64,000 nt of DNA from Vibrio coralliilyticus ATCC BAA-450 (GCF_000176135.1 NZ_ACZN01000013.1:248001-312000), one strand, 5' to 3'; positions 39,393 through 50,788 are shown, counted from the first letter of the stretch. Numbers and translations are program-made. Notes: generated from the letters alone by a model not told the origin.

Positions 39393-39407
39393 ATTGGTCA
39401 GTTTTAA
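39393..39407. promoter_or_regulatory. PdhR-like half-site 3
   Basis: ATTGGTCAGTTTTAA keeps the left arm ATTGGT only. It may be a weak third site or chance. Confidence 0.35.
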
Positions 39408-39446
39408 AAAAATATGAACGGAATATGTCGTGAAAAGATGGGAAGT

Positions 39447-39531
<85 letters not shown>

Positions 39532-39700
39532 TATTCTATCCCCTCAGTGAAAAGTGCCGTCAACCACTTACGATAAACCTACGGCACCTTACTCTAAAAG
39601 GACAAAGCACTGTATTCCCTTCAAATTAGAATGCATTAGGGCGCAATTCGTTCTCAACTCCCATTCGGTAAGACGAACCTGTTCCCGCTTCCAGCAACAA

Positions 39701-39726
39701 AGCGCTCCCGTTATTCACGGAGCGCT
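39701..39726 (-). terminator. recJ terminator
   Basis: Stem AGCGCTCC (39701-39708) / GGAGCGCT (39719-39726); on the minus strand it is followed by TTGTTG. Directly after the recJ stop. Confidence 0.65.
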
Positions 39727-39736
39727 GCGCAGGCCT

Positions 39737-41473
39737 TTATTTCGCTTCGATATGGTCAATCATCAATTGTAACGACTGATTACCTCGAAACTCGTTGATA
39801 TCAAGCTTGTAAGCCAAACGTACGGTTTTCACTGACGCATCTGGCCAGCGACGCAGATCGACATTAAAAGCAATCCCATCAATCATGATGTTGGTCGGGT
39901 GACCTTTATGTAAAGGTTCCAGCATCAGCTTAAGGTGTTTATCTCCCACCAGCTTCTGATGCAGTACTTTAAACTCACCATCAAACAAGGGTTCTGGAAA
40001 CGCTTGCCCCCATGGTCCACCAGCACGAAGCATCTCTGCGATGTGCATTGAAAACTCTTCTGGCTTCAATTCACCGTCAGACAAAATCACACCTTTGAGT
40101 GCGGCGTCGTCCAACTCTTGTTTCACAGCCTCATCAAACAACTGAGCAAATCGTTCGAAGTCTTTTTCCATGATCGTCAGGCCTGCAGCCATGGCGTGAC
40201 CACCAAACTTGAGGATCAGGCCGGGATTTTGAGTATCAATACGATCGAGAGTGTCACGCATATGCAGGCCTGGAATCGAACGGCATGAGCCCTTAATGCT
40301 CCCTTCTCCACCATCCGCGAAGGCAATCACAGGACGATGAAACTTCTCTTTGATTCGAGATGCTAAAATGCCAATCACACCTTGGTGCCAGTCACGCTGA
40401 AAAAGCACCAGTCCATGAGGCATATCCTTGTCACCAAACTGAAGACGCTCACAAAAAGCCATCGCTTCCTGCTTCATGCCTTCTTCAATTTCTTTACGCG
40501 TTTGATTCAGACCATCCAGCTCACTCGCCATACGACGTGCAGCATGGATGTTGTTAGCCATCAAAAGCTCAACGCCAAACGACATATCATCCAAACGGCC
40601 AGCGGCGTTGATACGCGGACCTAGAGCAAAACCGAAATCGGCAGCGACTAGTCGACGCGCATCTCGCTTTGCGACTTCAATCAATGCTTGAATACCAGGT
40701 CGTGCTTTGCCGGCACGAATACGCTGAAGGCCTTGGTGAACCAGAATGCGATTGTTTTCATCTAGTGGCACAACGTCAGCAACAGTACCCAAAGCAACCA
40801 AATCAATCAGCTCCATCAGTTTAGGCTCTGCCATGCCCTGCTCGGCAAACCATCCCTGCTTTCTCATATGAACGCACAACGCCATCATGAGATAAAACGC
40901 TACTCCCACGCCAGCCAACGCTTTCGAAGGAAAAGCACACTCTTCGAGATTTGGGTTGACCATCGCATCGACGTTAGGTAATTCATGTCCCGGCAGGTGG
41001 TGGTCAGTAACTAATACTTTAAGCCCTTGCTCTTTGGCGTAACGCACGCCATCAATCGAAGAGACGCCGTTATCGACCGTCATAATCACTTCAGCGCCAA
41101 TCTCAATCGCCTGATCAACGACTTCTGGGCTAAGGCCATAACCATCTTCAAAACGATTCGGCACCAAATAATCGACGTTATTGGAACCTAGCATTCGTAA
41201 TGCAATCACCGATAAGGCCGAACTGGTTGCCCCATCGGCGTCGAAATCTCCGACAACGATAATGCGTTTATTACCCTGAATAGCTTCAAATAGCAGCTCG
41301 ACTGCGGCGTCAATACCGTGCAGTTTTTGATAAGAGTGCAATGCCCGCGCCGTCGTTTCTAACTGCTGGGCACTGGTGATACCGCGTGAGATATAAATGC
41401 GCTTAAGAAGTGGAGCAATGTCGGTGGAAAGCAGACTGAGATCAACCTCAGGCCGGCGTTGGATTTCGATCAT
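39737..41473 (-). CDS. recJ: Single-stranded-DNA-specific exonuclease RecJ
   Basis: 578 residues. The DHH phosphoesterase motifs are VVGDFDADGATSSAL (DxD) and VTDHHLPG, followed by DHHA1 with GGHAMAAG and an OB-fold C-terminus. It degrades ssDNA 5' to 3' in mismatch repair and RecF recombination. The order xerD-dsbC-recJ on the minus strand is conserved in gammaproteobacteria. Start MIEIQRRPEVD at 41473. Confidence 0.96.
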   Translation of the reverse strand: MIEIQRRPEVDLSLLSTDIAPLLKRIYISRGITSAQQLETTARALHSYQKLHGIDAAVELLFEAIQGNKRIIVVGDFDADGATSSALSVIALRMLGSNNVDYLVPNRFEDGYGLSPEVVDQAIEIGAEVIMTVDNGVSSIDGVRYAKEQGLKVLVTDHHLPGHELPNVDAMVNPNLEECAFPSKALAGVGVAFYLMMALCVHMRKQGWFAEQGMAEPKLMELIDLVALGTVADVVPLDENNRILVHQGLQRIRAGKARPGIQALIEVAKRDARRLVAADFGFALGPRINAAGRLDDMSFGVELLMANNIHAARRMASELDGLNQTRKEIEEGMKQEAMAFCERLQFGDKDMPHGLVLFQRDWHQGVIGILASRIKEKFHRPVIAFADGGEGSIKGSCRSIPGLHMRDTLDRIDTQNPGLILKFGGHAMAAGLTIMEKDFERFAQLFDEAVKQELDDAALKGVILSDGELKPEEFSMHIAEMLRAGGPWGQAFPEPLFDGEFKVLHQKLVGDKHLKLMLEPLHKGHPTNIMIDGIAFNVDLRRWPDASVKTVRLAYKLDINEFRGNQSLQLMIDHIEAK

Positions 41474-41602
41474 AGATTGGATTGAGCCTTGTTCTTGGGC
41501 AGGACGCCTGATTAGCGAACAAGTTAACAGATGAGAATCTTATATCAACCTAATTCATGACATAGGATTCTCATCACAAGCTCGCTTGTCAGGCGCTCAA
41601 AA

Positions 41603-41626
41603 CGTAACTCTGAAGATTGAGTTACG
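41603..41626 (-). terminator. dsbC terminator overlapping its stop codon
   Basis: Stem CGTAACTC (41603-41610) / GAGTTACG (41619-41626), 8-base loop, TTTT on the minus strand. The upstream arm includes the dsbC stop codon. Confidence 0.7.
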
Positions 41627-42374
41627 ATTTTTGTGTTTGTTGCAGGCGTTGCAGCATCTGCTCTGGTGGTAAGTAGCCACCAACCATTTCACCGTTTGGT
41701 AGGAAAATCGCTGGCGTACCGCTGATACCTAACTCACGTCCAAGCGCATAATGCTCTTTGATGATTTCCTGATACTTGGCGAAGTCTTTGCTCTTCTCAG
41801 GGAATTCACGTTTTACCTTACCATTATGCATGGCAGCTTGAGGATCATCTGAACCCCAAATCGTTGCCATTTGATCCGCAACAGACCCCGTTGCGCCCTG
41901 ACGTGGGTATGCCATGTAACGAATAGTAATACCCAAGTCGTTGTAGTCTTTCATTTGGCTATGAAGACGTACACAGTAACCACAAGTAATATCCGTGAAG
42001 ACAGTGATAACGTATTTCTCGTCTTTGGCCTTAAACTCGATCATGCTGTCTTTGAAGGTTTCAATTTTAGCCGCATTGATCGGTGCCTGACGTTTCGCCA
42101 GTACATCTTCATACTGACCATTGCCATCAAGCTTATAAAGTGTACCCGCTAAAAAGTACTCACCGTCTGGCGAAGCGAAAAGAATTCCGCCACTAGTCTG
42201 CACTTCGACTAAGCCATCGATCTCTGCAGGAACAACTTGTTTCACTTCTAGTCCTAGCTTGCCAAAACGCTCTTCAAGCTGAGCTTTATCAAATTTTACT
42301 TCCGCTGCAGATACTGCCTGTGCTGCCACAAGCAGTGGTAACGTAAGTAGAGTCATTCGGCGTAGTACGCTCAT
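41622..42374 (-). CDS. dsbC: Periplasmic thiol:disulfide isomerase DsbC
   Basis: 250 residues with signal peptide (about 1-23, ending AVSA). An N-terminal dimerisation domain (24-85) leads to a thioredoxin domain with active-site CGYC in VFTDITCGYCVRLH and the cis-proline loop GISGTPAIF. It corrects wrong disulfides in the periplasm and is kept reduced by DsbD. Lies between xerD and recJ, likely one operon. Confidence 0.96.
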   Translation of the reverse strand: MSVLRRMTLLTLPLLVAAQAVSAAEVKFDKAQLEERFGKLGLEVKQVVPAEIDGLVEVQTSGGILFASPDGEYFLAGTLYKLDGNGQYEDVLAKRQAPINAAKIETFKDSMIEFKAKDEKYVITVFTDITCGYCVRLHSQMKDYNDLGITIRYMAYPRQGATGSVADQMATIWGSDDPQAAMHNGKVKREFPEKSKDFAKYQEIIKEHYALGRELGISGTPAIFLPNGEMVGGYLPPEQMLQRLQQTQKS

Positions 42375-42413
42375 TCAATTCACCTTATTTTTAATATGAT
42401 AAGAGATAATCCC

Positions 42414-43322
42414 TTATGCTCTTGGATGATGTTCACTGTGTAGCTGTTTTAGCCGTTCTGTCGCTACATGAGTATAAATTTGTGTCGTCGACAAGTCGCT
42501 GTGCCCGAGTAACATCTGCACTACGCGCAGGTCGGCGCCGTAGTTGAGCAAGTGCGTCGCAAAAGCATGGCGCAATACGTGAGGCGATAACATTTCGGTA
42601 TCGATACCAGCCAAAACCGCATAGTGCTTAATACGGTACCAGAATGTCTGTCGAGTCATCTGGCGTGCTCGTTTACTCGGAAAGACGACATCAGATGTAG
42701 TTTCCCCAAGTAACTCAGACCTGCCTTGTTGGATAAAAGTTTCAATCCAATCGACTGCATTTTCACCCATTGGTACCAAACGCTCTTTACCGCCCTTACC
42801 TGTAACACGAACAACGCCCTGACGAAGGCTGACGTTTTCCATCGTCAAGCTGACCAATTCGGTCACACGCAAGCCTGTCGCATAGAGTAATTCCAACATG
42901 GCTTTATCACGCAGTTCCATCGCATCGTTTGGATCCGGCGCATTCAGTAGTGCTTCAACCTGCTCTTCGCTCAGGTCTTTGGGTAGCCTCTTAGGTAACT
43001 TAGGGCTGACCAATAAAGCACTAGGATCATCCGCTCGCACTTTTTCTCGATGCAGATACTGAAATAAGCGACGAATTGCAGACAGCATACGGGCTCGTGA
43101 GGTCTGCTTGTATCCCTGATCCATTAACCAACTTTGGTAGTCCTGTAAACCAGACAGGCTAATAAAATCGAGCCTGTAGTTATTTTCAGTCATCCACTGG
43201 AGTAGTTTGGATAGATCATTGCGATAAGATGCCAGCGTATTTTCCGACAACCCTCGCTCCAACCACATCGCATCCAGAAACTGCTCCACCATCCCCTGAT
43301 CGGGCGACATCACTTCTGACAC
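42414..43322 (-). CDS. xerD: Site-specific tyrosine recombinase XerD
   Basis: 302 residues. N-terminal SAM-like core-binding domain (about 10-95), then the catalytic domain with Arg in ATGLRVTELV, HxxR in HVLRHAFATH, His in LGHSDLSTTQIY and nucleophile Tyr in IYTHVATERL. With XerC it resolves chromosome dimers at dif, activated by FtsK. I chose the GTG at 43322 because GAGG sits six bases upstream and it gives 302 residues, the length I recall for V. cholerae; an ATG at 43310 (298 residues) is the alternative. First gene of xerD-dsbC-recJ. Confidence 0.94.
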   Translation of the reverse strand: MSEVMSPDQGMVEQFLDAMWLERGLSENTLASYRNDLSKLLQWMTENNYRLDFISLSGLQDYQSWLMDQGYKQTSRARMLSAIRRLFQYLHREKVRADDPSALLVSPKLPKRLPKDLSEEQVEALLNAPDPNDAMELRDKAMLELLYATGLRVTELVSLTMENVSLRQGVVRVTGKGGKERLVPMGENAVDWIETFIQQGRSELLGETTSDVVFPSKRARQMTRQTFWYRIKHYAVLAGIDTEMLSPHVLRHAFATHLLNYGADLRVVQMLLGHSDLSTTQIYTHVATERLKQLHSEHHPRA

Positions 43323-43473
43323 AGTAATCCTCAACTTTATGATATGCGCTCAATGTAAGTGCCACGCAGCAATAAAGCCATAAAAATTGCCATTCGATAT
43401 GGATATTCGCTGCAAAGCTCGCCATTTTGTGTTTAGAATTCGCTATTGATTCAAAATAATGAAAAAGAAAGTG

Positions 43474-43995
43474 ATGAAAATTGGTCTGTTTTACGGTTCT
43501 ACGACTTGCTACACAGAAATGGCAGCGGAGAAAATGCGTGCCATCATAGGTGAAGAACTGGTGGATATCCGCAATGTCAAAGAAACGCCTCTGGCAGAGA
43601 TGGCTGATTATGACTTTCTGATTTTAGGCATTTCAACTTGGGATTTCGGCGAAATTCAAGAAGACTGGAATGAGATATGGGATCAAATCGATGGCGTATC
43701 ACTAAATGGCAAGACCGTCGCATTGTTCGGCTTAGGCGATCAAGAAGGCTATGGCGAATGGTATCTGGATGCAATGGGCATGTTGCACGACGAACTGAAG
43801 AAGACAGGCGCTAACCTGATTGGTTACTGGCCAAACGATGAAAGCTACGAGTTTGAAGCATCAAAGGCGCTGACGGAAGATGGCAGCCAATTTGTCGGCC
43901 TCGCTCTAGACGAAGATTCTCAGTATGAGTTAAGCGACGAGCGCATTGCGACTTGGATTGAACAAGTCTTAGTGGAATATCAGGAAACGCTATAA
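43474..43995 (+). CDS. fldB: Flavodoxin 2
   Basis: 173 residues from the ATG at 43474 ([21 protein letters not shown]), the E. coli FldB length. The phosphate loop GSTTCYTE and the flavin-stacking segments [10 protein letters not shown] and [12 protein letters not shown] define a long-chain flavodoxin of the FldB type; FldA lacks the TCYTE form. It carries electrons in the cytoplasm; FldB cannot replace FldA. Divergent from xerD, as in E. coli. An upstream in-frame ATG at 43459 adds only five residues. Confidence 0.93.
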   Translation: MKIGLFYGSTTCYTEMAAEKMRAIIGEELVDIRNVKETPLAEMADYDFLILGISTWDFGEIQEDWNEIWDQIDGVSLNGKTVALFGLGDQEGYGEWYLDAMGMLHDELKKTGANLIGYWPNDESYEFEASKALTEDGSQFVGLALDEDSQYELSDERIATWIEQVLVEYQETL

Positions 43996-44121
43996 AAGCG
44001 GGATGCGGGAACGGGCTTCGCTCTTCAGATAAGTGGATAAACTAAACTTGCCCACTTTGATTGAGGGCTCACTCCAGTTTTCCTGCAGCTCGTTCCCGAA
44101 GGACGAAGTTCGTTGTTATTG
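43996..44121. repeat. Intergenic element with inverted CGGGAACG ends, related to the TGCGGGA repeat
   Basis: Begins with GCGGGATGCGGGAACGGG directly after the fldB stop; CGGGAACG (44006-44013) is answered by CGTTCCCG (44091-44098), with about 77 bases between. The heptamer TGCGGGA is the unit repeated 12 times at 39447. It is between convergent fldB and ampD and may also terminate transcription. Confidence 0.55.
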
Positions 44122-44667
44122 CTAAGAACGTAGCGCGTTTCGATACCTCACCCAATCAAACACCAAACCCGGATCAGTTTTGCGCAATGGGGCAATATAT
44201 TGATGACCTGTGATTCTGGGTAAGGTGATTTTAGGGTACTGACGTTGTATCGATTGGGTCAGTTCACTGAGGGCTTGATATTGCTCATCGGTATACGCGA
44301 TGTAATCACAACCTTCCAATTCAATACCAATTGAGTAGTCGTTGCACTTTTCTCGCCCCGCAAAACTTGATACCCCCGCATGCCACGCTCTTGCTGTAAA
44401 CGGCACAAACTGCACCACTTCACCATTACGCCTTATCAGACAATGCGCAGAGACGCCCATCTGATGAATAACCTTAAAAAACGGATGCTCTTCAGCGTTC
44501 AGTTGCCCCGTAAAAAACTGCTCAATGTAAGGCCCGCCGAATTGGCCTGGCGGCAAGCTGATGTTATGTACCACCAGCAAGGAGATATCCGTTACATCGG
44601 TTCGTTGATCAAAAAAGGGAGACGGAACATGTCTGGCACCTTGATACCAACCGCTTTCATCAATCAT
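44122..44667 (-). CDS. ampD: 1,6-anhydro-N-acetylmuramyl-L-alanine amidase AmpD
   Basis: 181 residues, amidase_2 fold, no signal peptide, hence cytoplasmic. Zinc ligands: His in LLVVHNISLPPG, then His and Asp in ITGHQYIAPLRKTDPG; WHAGVSSF is the substrate-groove motif. It cleaves anhydro-muropeptides during wall recycling and thereby keeps AmpC-type beta-lactamase induction low. Divergent from nadC across 131 bases, as in many gammaproteobacteria. Confidence 0.95.
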   Translation of the reverse strand: MIDESGWYQGARHVPSPFFDQRTDVTDISLLVVHNISLPPGQFGGPYIEQFFTGQLNAEEHPFFKVIHQMGVSAHCLIRRNGEVVQFVPFTARAWHAGVSSFAGREKCNDYSIGIELEGCDYIAYTDEQYQALSELTQSIQRQYPKITLPRITGHQYIAPLRKTDPGLVFDWVRYRNALRS

Positions 44668-44738
44668 GTTTGTCTCCTTTTGCTTACCAAGCTCTTGATT
44701 TTAGACTTTCAATGGTGAAATACCAGAATAATGGCTGA

Positions 44739-45686
<948 letters not shown>

Positions 45687-45701
45687 TCCAATGAATTAGA
45701 G

Positions 45702-45729
45702 AAAAAGGGAGGCGATGCCTCTCTTTTTT
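45702..45729 (+). terminator. nadC terminator
   Basis: Stem GAGGC-GAT-GCCTC flanked by AAAAAG and CTTTTTT, 13 bases after the nadC stop. It leaves the pilA promoter in 45730-45900. Confidence 0.85.
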
Positions 45730-45913
45730 CGTTTTGAAAGCCGTCCCTCTCCCAAGCATAAAGTGTCTCAGATCGACTTCACGTGAAACTCGCATGTGAA
45801 ATACTGACTAATCACCACTTACCTACTCGACTCCCCACTTCACCAAAGTATTCTCAATCTTTCTCTAACAATTACTCTTCAGCGACTCAAATCGAACAGC
45901 GTTGGAGAGCAAC

Positions 45914-46354
45914 ATGACTTTATCCAGAGTCAATACATCAAGAGGATTTACCCTGATAGAGCTAATGATCGTTGTAGCGATCATCGGCATATTGTCTGCT
46001 TTTGCCGTACCAGCCTACCAAAACTACACCATGCGTGCCCATGCAAGCGATATGCTAAGTGCCACTTCTTCAATGAAGACCGCTGTGGGGATATGCTTGT
46101 CAAATAATGCTTCAGCCGCTAGCTGCACTTCGGGCAGTAACGGCATACCCTCTCAGCAAAACTTCAACGGTTTCTACGTTTCAGCTCAGGCAAGCGGAGC
46201 TATTAGCATCATCAAAGCCGCATTGTCTGGAGCGAAAGGATCACTGCCGAGTAACGCCAGCGTAAGTCTGACTCCTGATGCTTCCAACAACGGGCTATCA
46301 TGGACTGTCAGCTGTAGCGGTACAGACAGCCAAAACTGGTGCCCGAGTCACTAG
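45914..46354 (+). CDS. pilA: Type IV pilin PilA
   Basis: 146 residues from the ATG at 45914, which follows GGAGAGCAAC; a TTG at 45902 is rejected. The 11-residue leader ends in Gly, and PilD should cut before [20 protein letters not shown], with Glu at mature position 5. The C-terminal Cys pair ([10 protein letters not shown]) would form the D-region disulfide. Major subunit of a chitin-regulated, competence-type pilus in vibrios. The globular part is short and Ser/Ala/Asn-rich, as expected of a variable surface pilin. pilB follows two bases after its stop. Confidence 0.94.
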   Translation: MTLSRVNTSRGFTLIELMIVVAIIGILSAFAVPAYQNYTMRAHASDMLSATSSMKTAVGICLSNNASAASCTSGSNGIPSQQNFNGFYVSAQASGAISIIKAALSGAKGSLPSNASVSLTPDASNNGLSWTVSCSGTDSQNWCPSH

Positions 46355-46356
46355 CC

Positions 46357-48003
46357 ATGAGTGAACTGCCCTTCTTGCTAAAAAAAGCCTATAAAATTAG
46401 TGAAGAACAAGCCCTGCAAGCAATATCAGCTACAGAAACCCGACAAATTGAGGCGTATTCTGCTCTGCTAGAGATTAGTGACCTGACATCCAAACAGCTG
46501 ACAGCAGCTATCAGTGAGCTCTATGCTCTCCCCATCGTGTCGTTAGATGACTTCGATTATCGAACTTGTTGCGAGCAGCTCGGCATTGGCGACTTAATTC
46601 GCAGCCACACGGCACTGCCACTAGAAGTAGAGCGACAACATCTTACTCTAGCGCTCGCTGATCCTTCCATTTCCGAGATAGAACAAGAATTTCGTTTTGC
46701 AACTGGCCTAGCAATCAAACTCGTATTGGCCGAGTTACCGACTTTAGCCCGTGCGATAAACAACCTATATGGAGCTCAAAGCGCCAGTGACTCTTTAGGC
46801 TACAAAGAGGTTAGCGTCCTAGACCTTGAACAATTAGTCGAAGCTGAAGAACATGAATTAATAGACAGTGAGGATCTCAATCACGATAGCTCGCCAATCA
46901 GTCGCTATATCCAGCAGATACTGCTGGATGCCGTACGTAAGCAAGCTTCTGATATCCATTTTGAACCTCATGAATCATGGTTTCGCGTCCGGTTTCGTTG
47001 TGATGGCTTGCTTGTTGAAGTGCAGCGACCTCCTCAGCACCTATGCCAAAGGTTAACCGCCAGACTAAAAATCCTCGCTAAGCTGGACATCGCCGAGCGC
47101 AGACTCCCGCAAGATGGTCGTATCACTCTCAATGTGACTCAAACTGATTCTATCGACATACGTGTATCGACTCTGCCTACCATATGGGGTGAAAAAATTG
47201 TCCTTAGATTGCTCGACAACAGAATGACCAGCTTTGACTTAAGCAGCCTTGGCTACAATCACATTCAAAGCGAAAGCTATCGTCAGGCACTAACCAAGCC
47301 TCAGGGACTAATTCTAATCACTGGCCCCACGGGAAGCGGTAAGACTCTGTCTTTATACAGTGGACTTAACATCATCAATCAGAATGAGATCAACATCGCG
47401 ACGGCAGAGGACCCCGTAGAGATTCACCTAACAGGAATCAATCAGGTGCAAATTCAACCTCAAATCGGCTTTGATTTCGCTCAGGCACTCAGAGCCTTTC
47501 TACGTCAGGATCCCGATGTGGTTATGGTGGGTGAAATTCGCGATCGAGAAACTGCCGAGATAGCCACCAAAGCGGCTCAAACAGGCCATTTAGTCCTTTC
47601 AACACTCCATACCAACTCAGCAGCAGAAGCTATTCTTCGCCTCCAGAATATGGGAATAGAAGCTTTCAACCTTGCTGCTTCTCTTAGCCTCATCATTGCT
47701 CAGCGTTTGATCAGGTGCCTATGCCCTCAATGCAAGCGCCCTACAAAAGTCCAGACAGGTCAATATGAGGCTTCTTCTGAAGGTTGTCAGGACTGCAACC
47801 AAGGCTACTCAGGACGAACTGGTATTTATGAAGTACTCACAGTGACACCTGAAATTGCGCAAGCTATTAACGACGACGCCACAGCTCACCAGATTGAGGA
47901 CTTAGCGATACAACAAGGCATGCAAACATTACCGCACTCGGGCTTAGAAAAATTGGCCCAAGGTATCACTAGTCAGGCAGAACTGCAGCGAATGCTGTTC
48001 TAG
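46357..48003 (+). CDS. pilB: Type IV pilus assembly ATPase PilB
   Basis: 548 residues from ATG 46357, two bases past the pilA stop; a GTG at 46339 overlaps pilA and is rejected. N-terminal MshEN-type domain (about 10-140) then a secretion ATPase: Walker A GPTGSGKT, Asp box, Walker B-type VMVGEIRDRETAEIA, and LVLSTLHTN. The tetracysteine zinc motif is split as CLCPQC and CQDC. It powers pilus extension from the cytoplasmic face with PilC. Confidence 0.95.
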   Translation: MSELPFLLKKAYKISEEQALQAISATETRQIEAYSALLEISDLTSKQLTAAISELYALPIVSLDDFDYRTCCEQLGIGDLIRSHTALPLEVERQHLTLALADPSISEIEQEFRFATGLAIKLVLAELPTLARAINNLYGAQSASDSLGYKEVSVLDLEQLVEAEEHELIDSEDLNHDSSPISRYIQQILLDAVRKQASDIHFEPHESWFRVRFRCDGLLVEVQRPPQHLCQRLTARLKILAKLDIAERRLPQDGRITLNVTQTDSIDIRVSTLPTIWGEKIVLRLLDNRMTSFDLSSLGYNHIQSESYRQALTKPQGLILITGPTGSGKTLSLYSGLNIINQNEINIATAEDPVEIHLTGINQVQIQPQIGFDFAQALRAFLRQDPDVVMVGEIRDRETAEIATKAAQTGHLVLSTLHTNSAAEAILRLQNMGIEAFNLAASLSLIIAQRLIRCLCPQCKRPTKVQTGQYEASSEGCQDCNQGYSGRTGIYEVLTVTPEIAQAINDDATAHQIEDLAIQQGMQTLPHSGLEKLAQGITSQAELQRMLF

Positions 48004-48011
48004 TAATCTAC

Positions 48012-49226
48012 ATGAAAGTCAAATTGAGACTGTACAAATGGCAAGGTATCAACACATCAGGTGCTCGGGTTAGAGGGAAAATGTTGGCAATGTGTGAAGC
48101 GCAGGTGATTAACCAACTTAATGAGCGCAACGTTCAAGTACGTCTCATTCATCATCGTTCTCCTTCCAGCTATCAGCGAATGAAGCACCGCATAAAAGCC
48201 AGTGACATCACCCGATTCACTCGTCAATGGTCAACTATGCTAATGTCCGGCTTGAACATTACTACATCGCTTAAACTGATTGCGAAAAACACTCATTGCG
48301 CTGAAATGAAATCCGTCCTGTGGCTTATTCAGCAACAACTCCAATCTGGTCAATCTGTTTCACAGTCGCTCAAGCAATCATCTCGATATTTTGATTGTCT
48401 TTACTTAGATATTGTTCGAGTGGGAGAACAGACAGGTCGCCTTTCCGAATCCCTGGAACGGATTGCGAGCTATCGAGAAAAGTCAGAGCAGCTCAAGGCC
48501 AAAGTCCTGCGTGCCGCTATATACCCCAGCATAGTGGTCATGACGGCTTTAATTGTCGCATTCTTAATGCTCACCCAAGTTATTCCTGAATTTGAGAGCA
48601 TGTTTGGCGGATACGGGGCACAGCTGCCTTGGTTCACTCAGCAAGTGCTGGCTTTATCTCAGACAACGCAACATCACAGCATCCATCTCACGACAGGCAT
48701 TCTTCTCGCAGCCCTGAGCATTACGCTTGGTTATCGCTGTTCGAGTCGCTTTCGCTTTTGGCTTGATGAAATCAAAACCCACTTACCGATTGTTGGCAAT
48801 GTGCTAGTGAAAGCTTCATTAGCTCGCTTCAGTCATACGCTTGCTATTAGCCTGAACTCTGGATTACCCATCATTTCAAGCTTAAATATCGCGGCACGTA
48901 CCACTGATAACCGTCACTATCAGCGAATCATCGAACAAGTCACACAGCAGGTAAGCACTGGAGTTGCATTGAATGCGGCAATGCGTAGGTCAGGCAATAT
49001 TCCCGAGCTTCTATTGCAAATGATCATGATAGGGGAAGAATCCGGTCAACTTGACAAGATGCTCAACCAAATCGCCAATCAATATGAAGCAGAGGTTGAG
49101 TCTGTCATCGAGAATCTGGGCAAAGCTATCGAGCCCATGCTCATCCTGCTACTTGGCGGGTTGGTGGGAAGTTTGGTGATCGCTATGTATCTGCCTATCT
49201 TTAACTTAATGAACATTATGGGATAG
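48012..49226 (+). CDS. pilC: Type IV pilus inner-membrane platform protein PilC
   Basis: 404 residues. Two homologous GspF domains (about 68-190 and 275-395) alternate with three membrane segments near 170-190, 220-240 and 375-395. Conserved [13 protein letters not shown] and [15 protein letters not shown] are typical. It anchors the pilus base and couples PilB rotation to pilin assembly. It begins 9 bases after pilB. Confidence 0.95.
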   Translation: MKVKLRLYKWQGINTSGARVRGKMLAMCEAQVINQLNERNVQVRLIHHRSPSSYQRMKHRIKASDITRFTRQWSTMLMSGLNITTSLKLIAKNTHCAEMKSVLWLIQQQLQSGQSVSQSLKQSSRYFDCLYLDIVRVGEQTGRLSESLERIASYREKSEQLKAKVLRAAIYPSIVVMTALIVAFLMLTQVIPEFESMFGGYGAQLPWFTQQVLALSQTTQHHSIHLTTGILLAALSITLGYRCSSRFRFWLDEIKTHLPIVGNVLVKASLARFSHTLAISLNSGLPIISSLNIAARTTDNRHYQRIIEQVTQQVSTGVALNAAMRRSGNIPELLLQMIMIGEESGQLDKMLNQIANQYEAEVESVIENLGKAIEPMLILLLGGLVGSLVIAMYLPIFNLMNIMG

Positions 49227-49275
49227 TATATCCGCCATAACTCAAATACGACGTGCACAACCAGCTGAATCATTT

Positions 49276-50145
49276 ATGGATCTGTTTAACTATTACCCGT
49301 GGTTGTTTCCCACACTTGCCACTATTTTTGGCCTGATCATTGGCAGTTTTCTCAACGTAGTAATCCACCGTTTACCACAAATGATGGAGCGAGAGTGGCG
49401 ACACGAGTGTGCTGAAAGCTTCCCAGAATACGGTATCGCTCCTCCACACGGTACCTATAACCTCAGTATTCCTCGCTCCACCTGCCCAAGCTGTAAAACG
49501 CAAATCCGTAATCTCGACAATATCCCAGTTATTAGCTGGCTACTTTTGCGTGGTAAATGTCGTGCCTGTCAGGCCAAAATTAGCCCTCGCTATCCGTTGG
49601 TTGAGTTGCTGTCAGGTGCAATGAGCTTTGCTATTGCTTATCAGTTTGAACTGAGCGCTTTTGCCATCGCCCTGCTATTTTTTACCTTCGTCCTGATTGC
49701 GGCAACATTCATTGATTTTGATACCATGCTGCTGCCAGACCAGCTTACCTTTCCGCTAATTTGGTCAGGTATTGCTCTTGCCTTATTAGACTTCAGCCCG
49801 GTTTCCCTGCAAGATTCTGTTATTGGGGCTATGGCGGGTTATTTATGTTTATGGTCTGTCTACTGGGGCTTCAAGTTACTCACTGGTAAAGAAGGCATGG
49901 GCTATGGAGATTTCAAACTTCTTGCCGCACTAGGCGCTTGGTTAGGTTGGCAGTACTTGCCTGTTATCGTGTTACTTTCCTCATTAGTAGGCCTAGTCTT
50001 TGGCATTATTCAACTGCGACTACAAAAGCAAGGTATAGATAAAGCTTTTCCATTCGGCCCTTATCTCGCTATTGCGGGATGGGTCAGTGCCATGTGGGGA
50101 GAGAACATCATAAATTGGTACTTCACACAAATCTTGGGGATCTGA
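49276..50145 (+). CDS. pilD: Prepilin peptidase / N-methyltransferase PilD
   Basis: 289 residues, about 7-8 membrane segments. The N-terminal zinc site has four cysteines in CPSCKTQ and CRACQAK. Catalytic aspartates are in [14 protein letters not shown] and the [16 protein letters not shown] motif. It cleaves and methylates PilA and also type II secretion pseudopilins. Next gene coaE begins one base after its stop, so the two are coupled. Confidence 0.96.
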   Translation: MDLFNYYPWLFPTLATIFGLIIGSFLNVVIHRLPQMMEREWRHECAESFPEYGIAPPHGTYNLSIPRSTCPSCKTQIRNLDNIPVISWLLLRGKCRACQAKISPRYPLVELLSGAMSFAIAYQFELSAFAIALLFFTFVLIAATFIDFDTMLLPDQLTFPLIWSGIALALLDFSPVSLQDSVIGAMAGYLCLWSVYWGFKLLTGKEGMGYGDFKLLAALGAWLGWQYLPVIVLLSSLVGLVFGIIQLRLQKQGIDKAFPFGPYLAIAGWVSAMWGENIINWYFTQILGI

Positions 50146-50146
50146 T

Positions 50147-50755
50147 ATGCCTTTTGTTGTCGGATTGACTGGCGGCATTGCCAGTGGAAAAACCACCGTA
50201 GCCAACCTTTTTCAAAGCCAATTTGGCATTGAGATTGTTGACGCTGATGTCGTGGCTAGGGAAGTGGTTGAACCCGGAAGTGAAGGCTTAAAAGCCATTG
50301 AGGAGCGTTGGGGATCAGGTATCTTATTACATGACGGAACATTAAACCGAGCTAAGCTTAGAGAAGTCATCTTTGCTAATGAAGAGGAAAAAGCTTGGAT
50401 CAATGGATTGCTTCACCCCATGATTCGCGAAAAAATGCTGGCTGATATCGCTAAGGTTACATCACCCTACGGTTTGTTGGTGATTCCGTTAATGGTCGAA
50501 AACAACCTGCAAAGCTTGGCAGATAGAGTCTTGGTAGTTGATGTAGACAAACAAACCCAAATGCGGAGAACAGTGGAAAGAGACGGTGTTCCACTGGAGC
50601 AAGTGGAGTCAATCTTAGCTGCGCAAGCTAGTCGTACACAACGGCTGGCGATCGCAGATGATGTGATTAAAAATAATGCAACAAACCAAGAACTTTTGCC
50701 TCAAATCACAGAATTACATCAAAAGTACCTAGAAATATGTAGGGAAAATCGGTGA
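50147..50755 (+). CDS. coaE: Dephospho-CoA kinase
   Basis: 202 residues. P-loop GLTGGIASGKTTVA (8-18 region) and DADVVAREVVEPGSEGL. It phosphorylates dephospho-CoA, the last step of CoA synthesis. The pilD-coaE-zapD-yacG string is conserved in gammaproteobacteria. Confidence 0.96.
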   Translation: MPFVVGLTGGIASGKTTVANLFQSQFGIEIVDADVVAREVVEPGSEGLKAIEERWGSGILLHDGTLNRAKLREVIFANEEEKAWINGLLHPMIREKMLADIAKVTSPYGLLVIPLMVENNLQSLADRVLVVDVDKQTQMRRTVERDGVPLEQVESILAAQASRTQRLAIADDVIKNNATNQELLPQITELHQKYLEICRENR

Positions 50756-50788
50756 GAATAAAGGAAGAAGAATCTAAGGCCGCATGTA

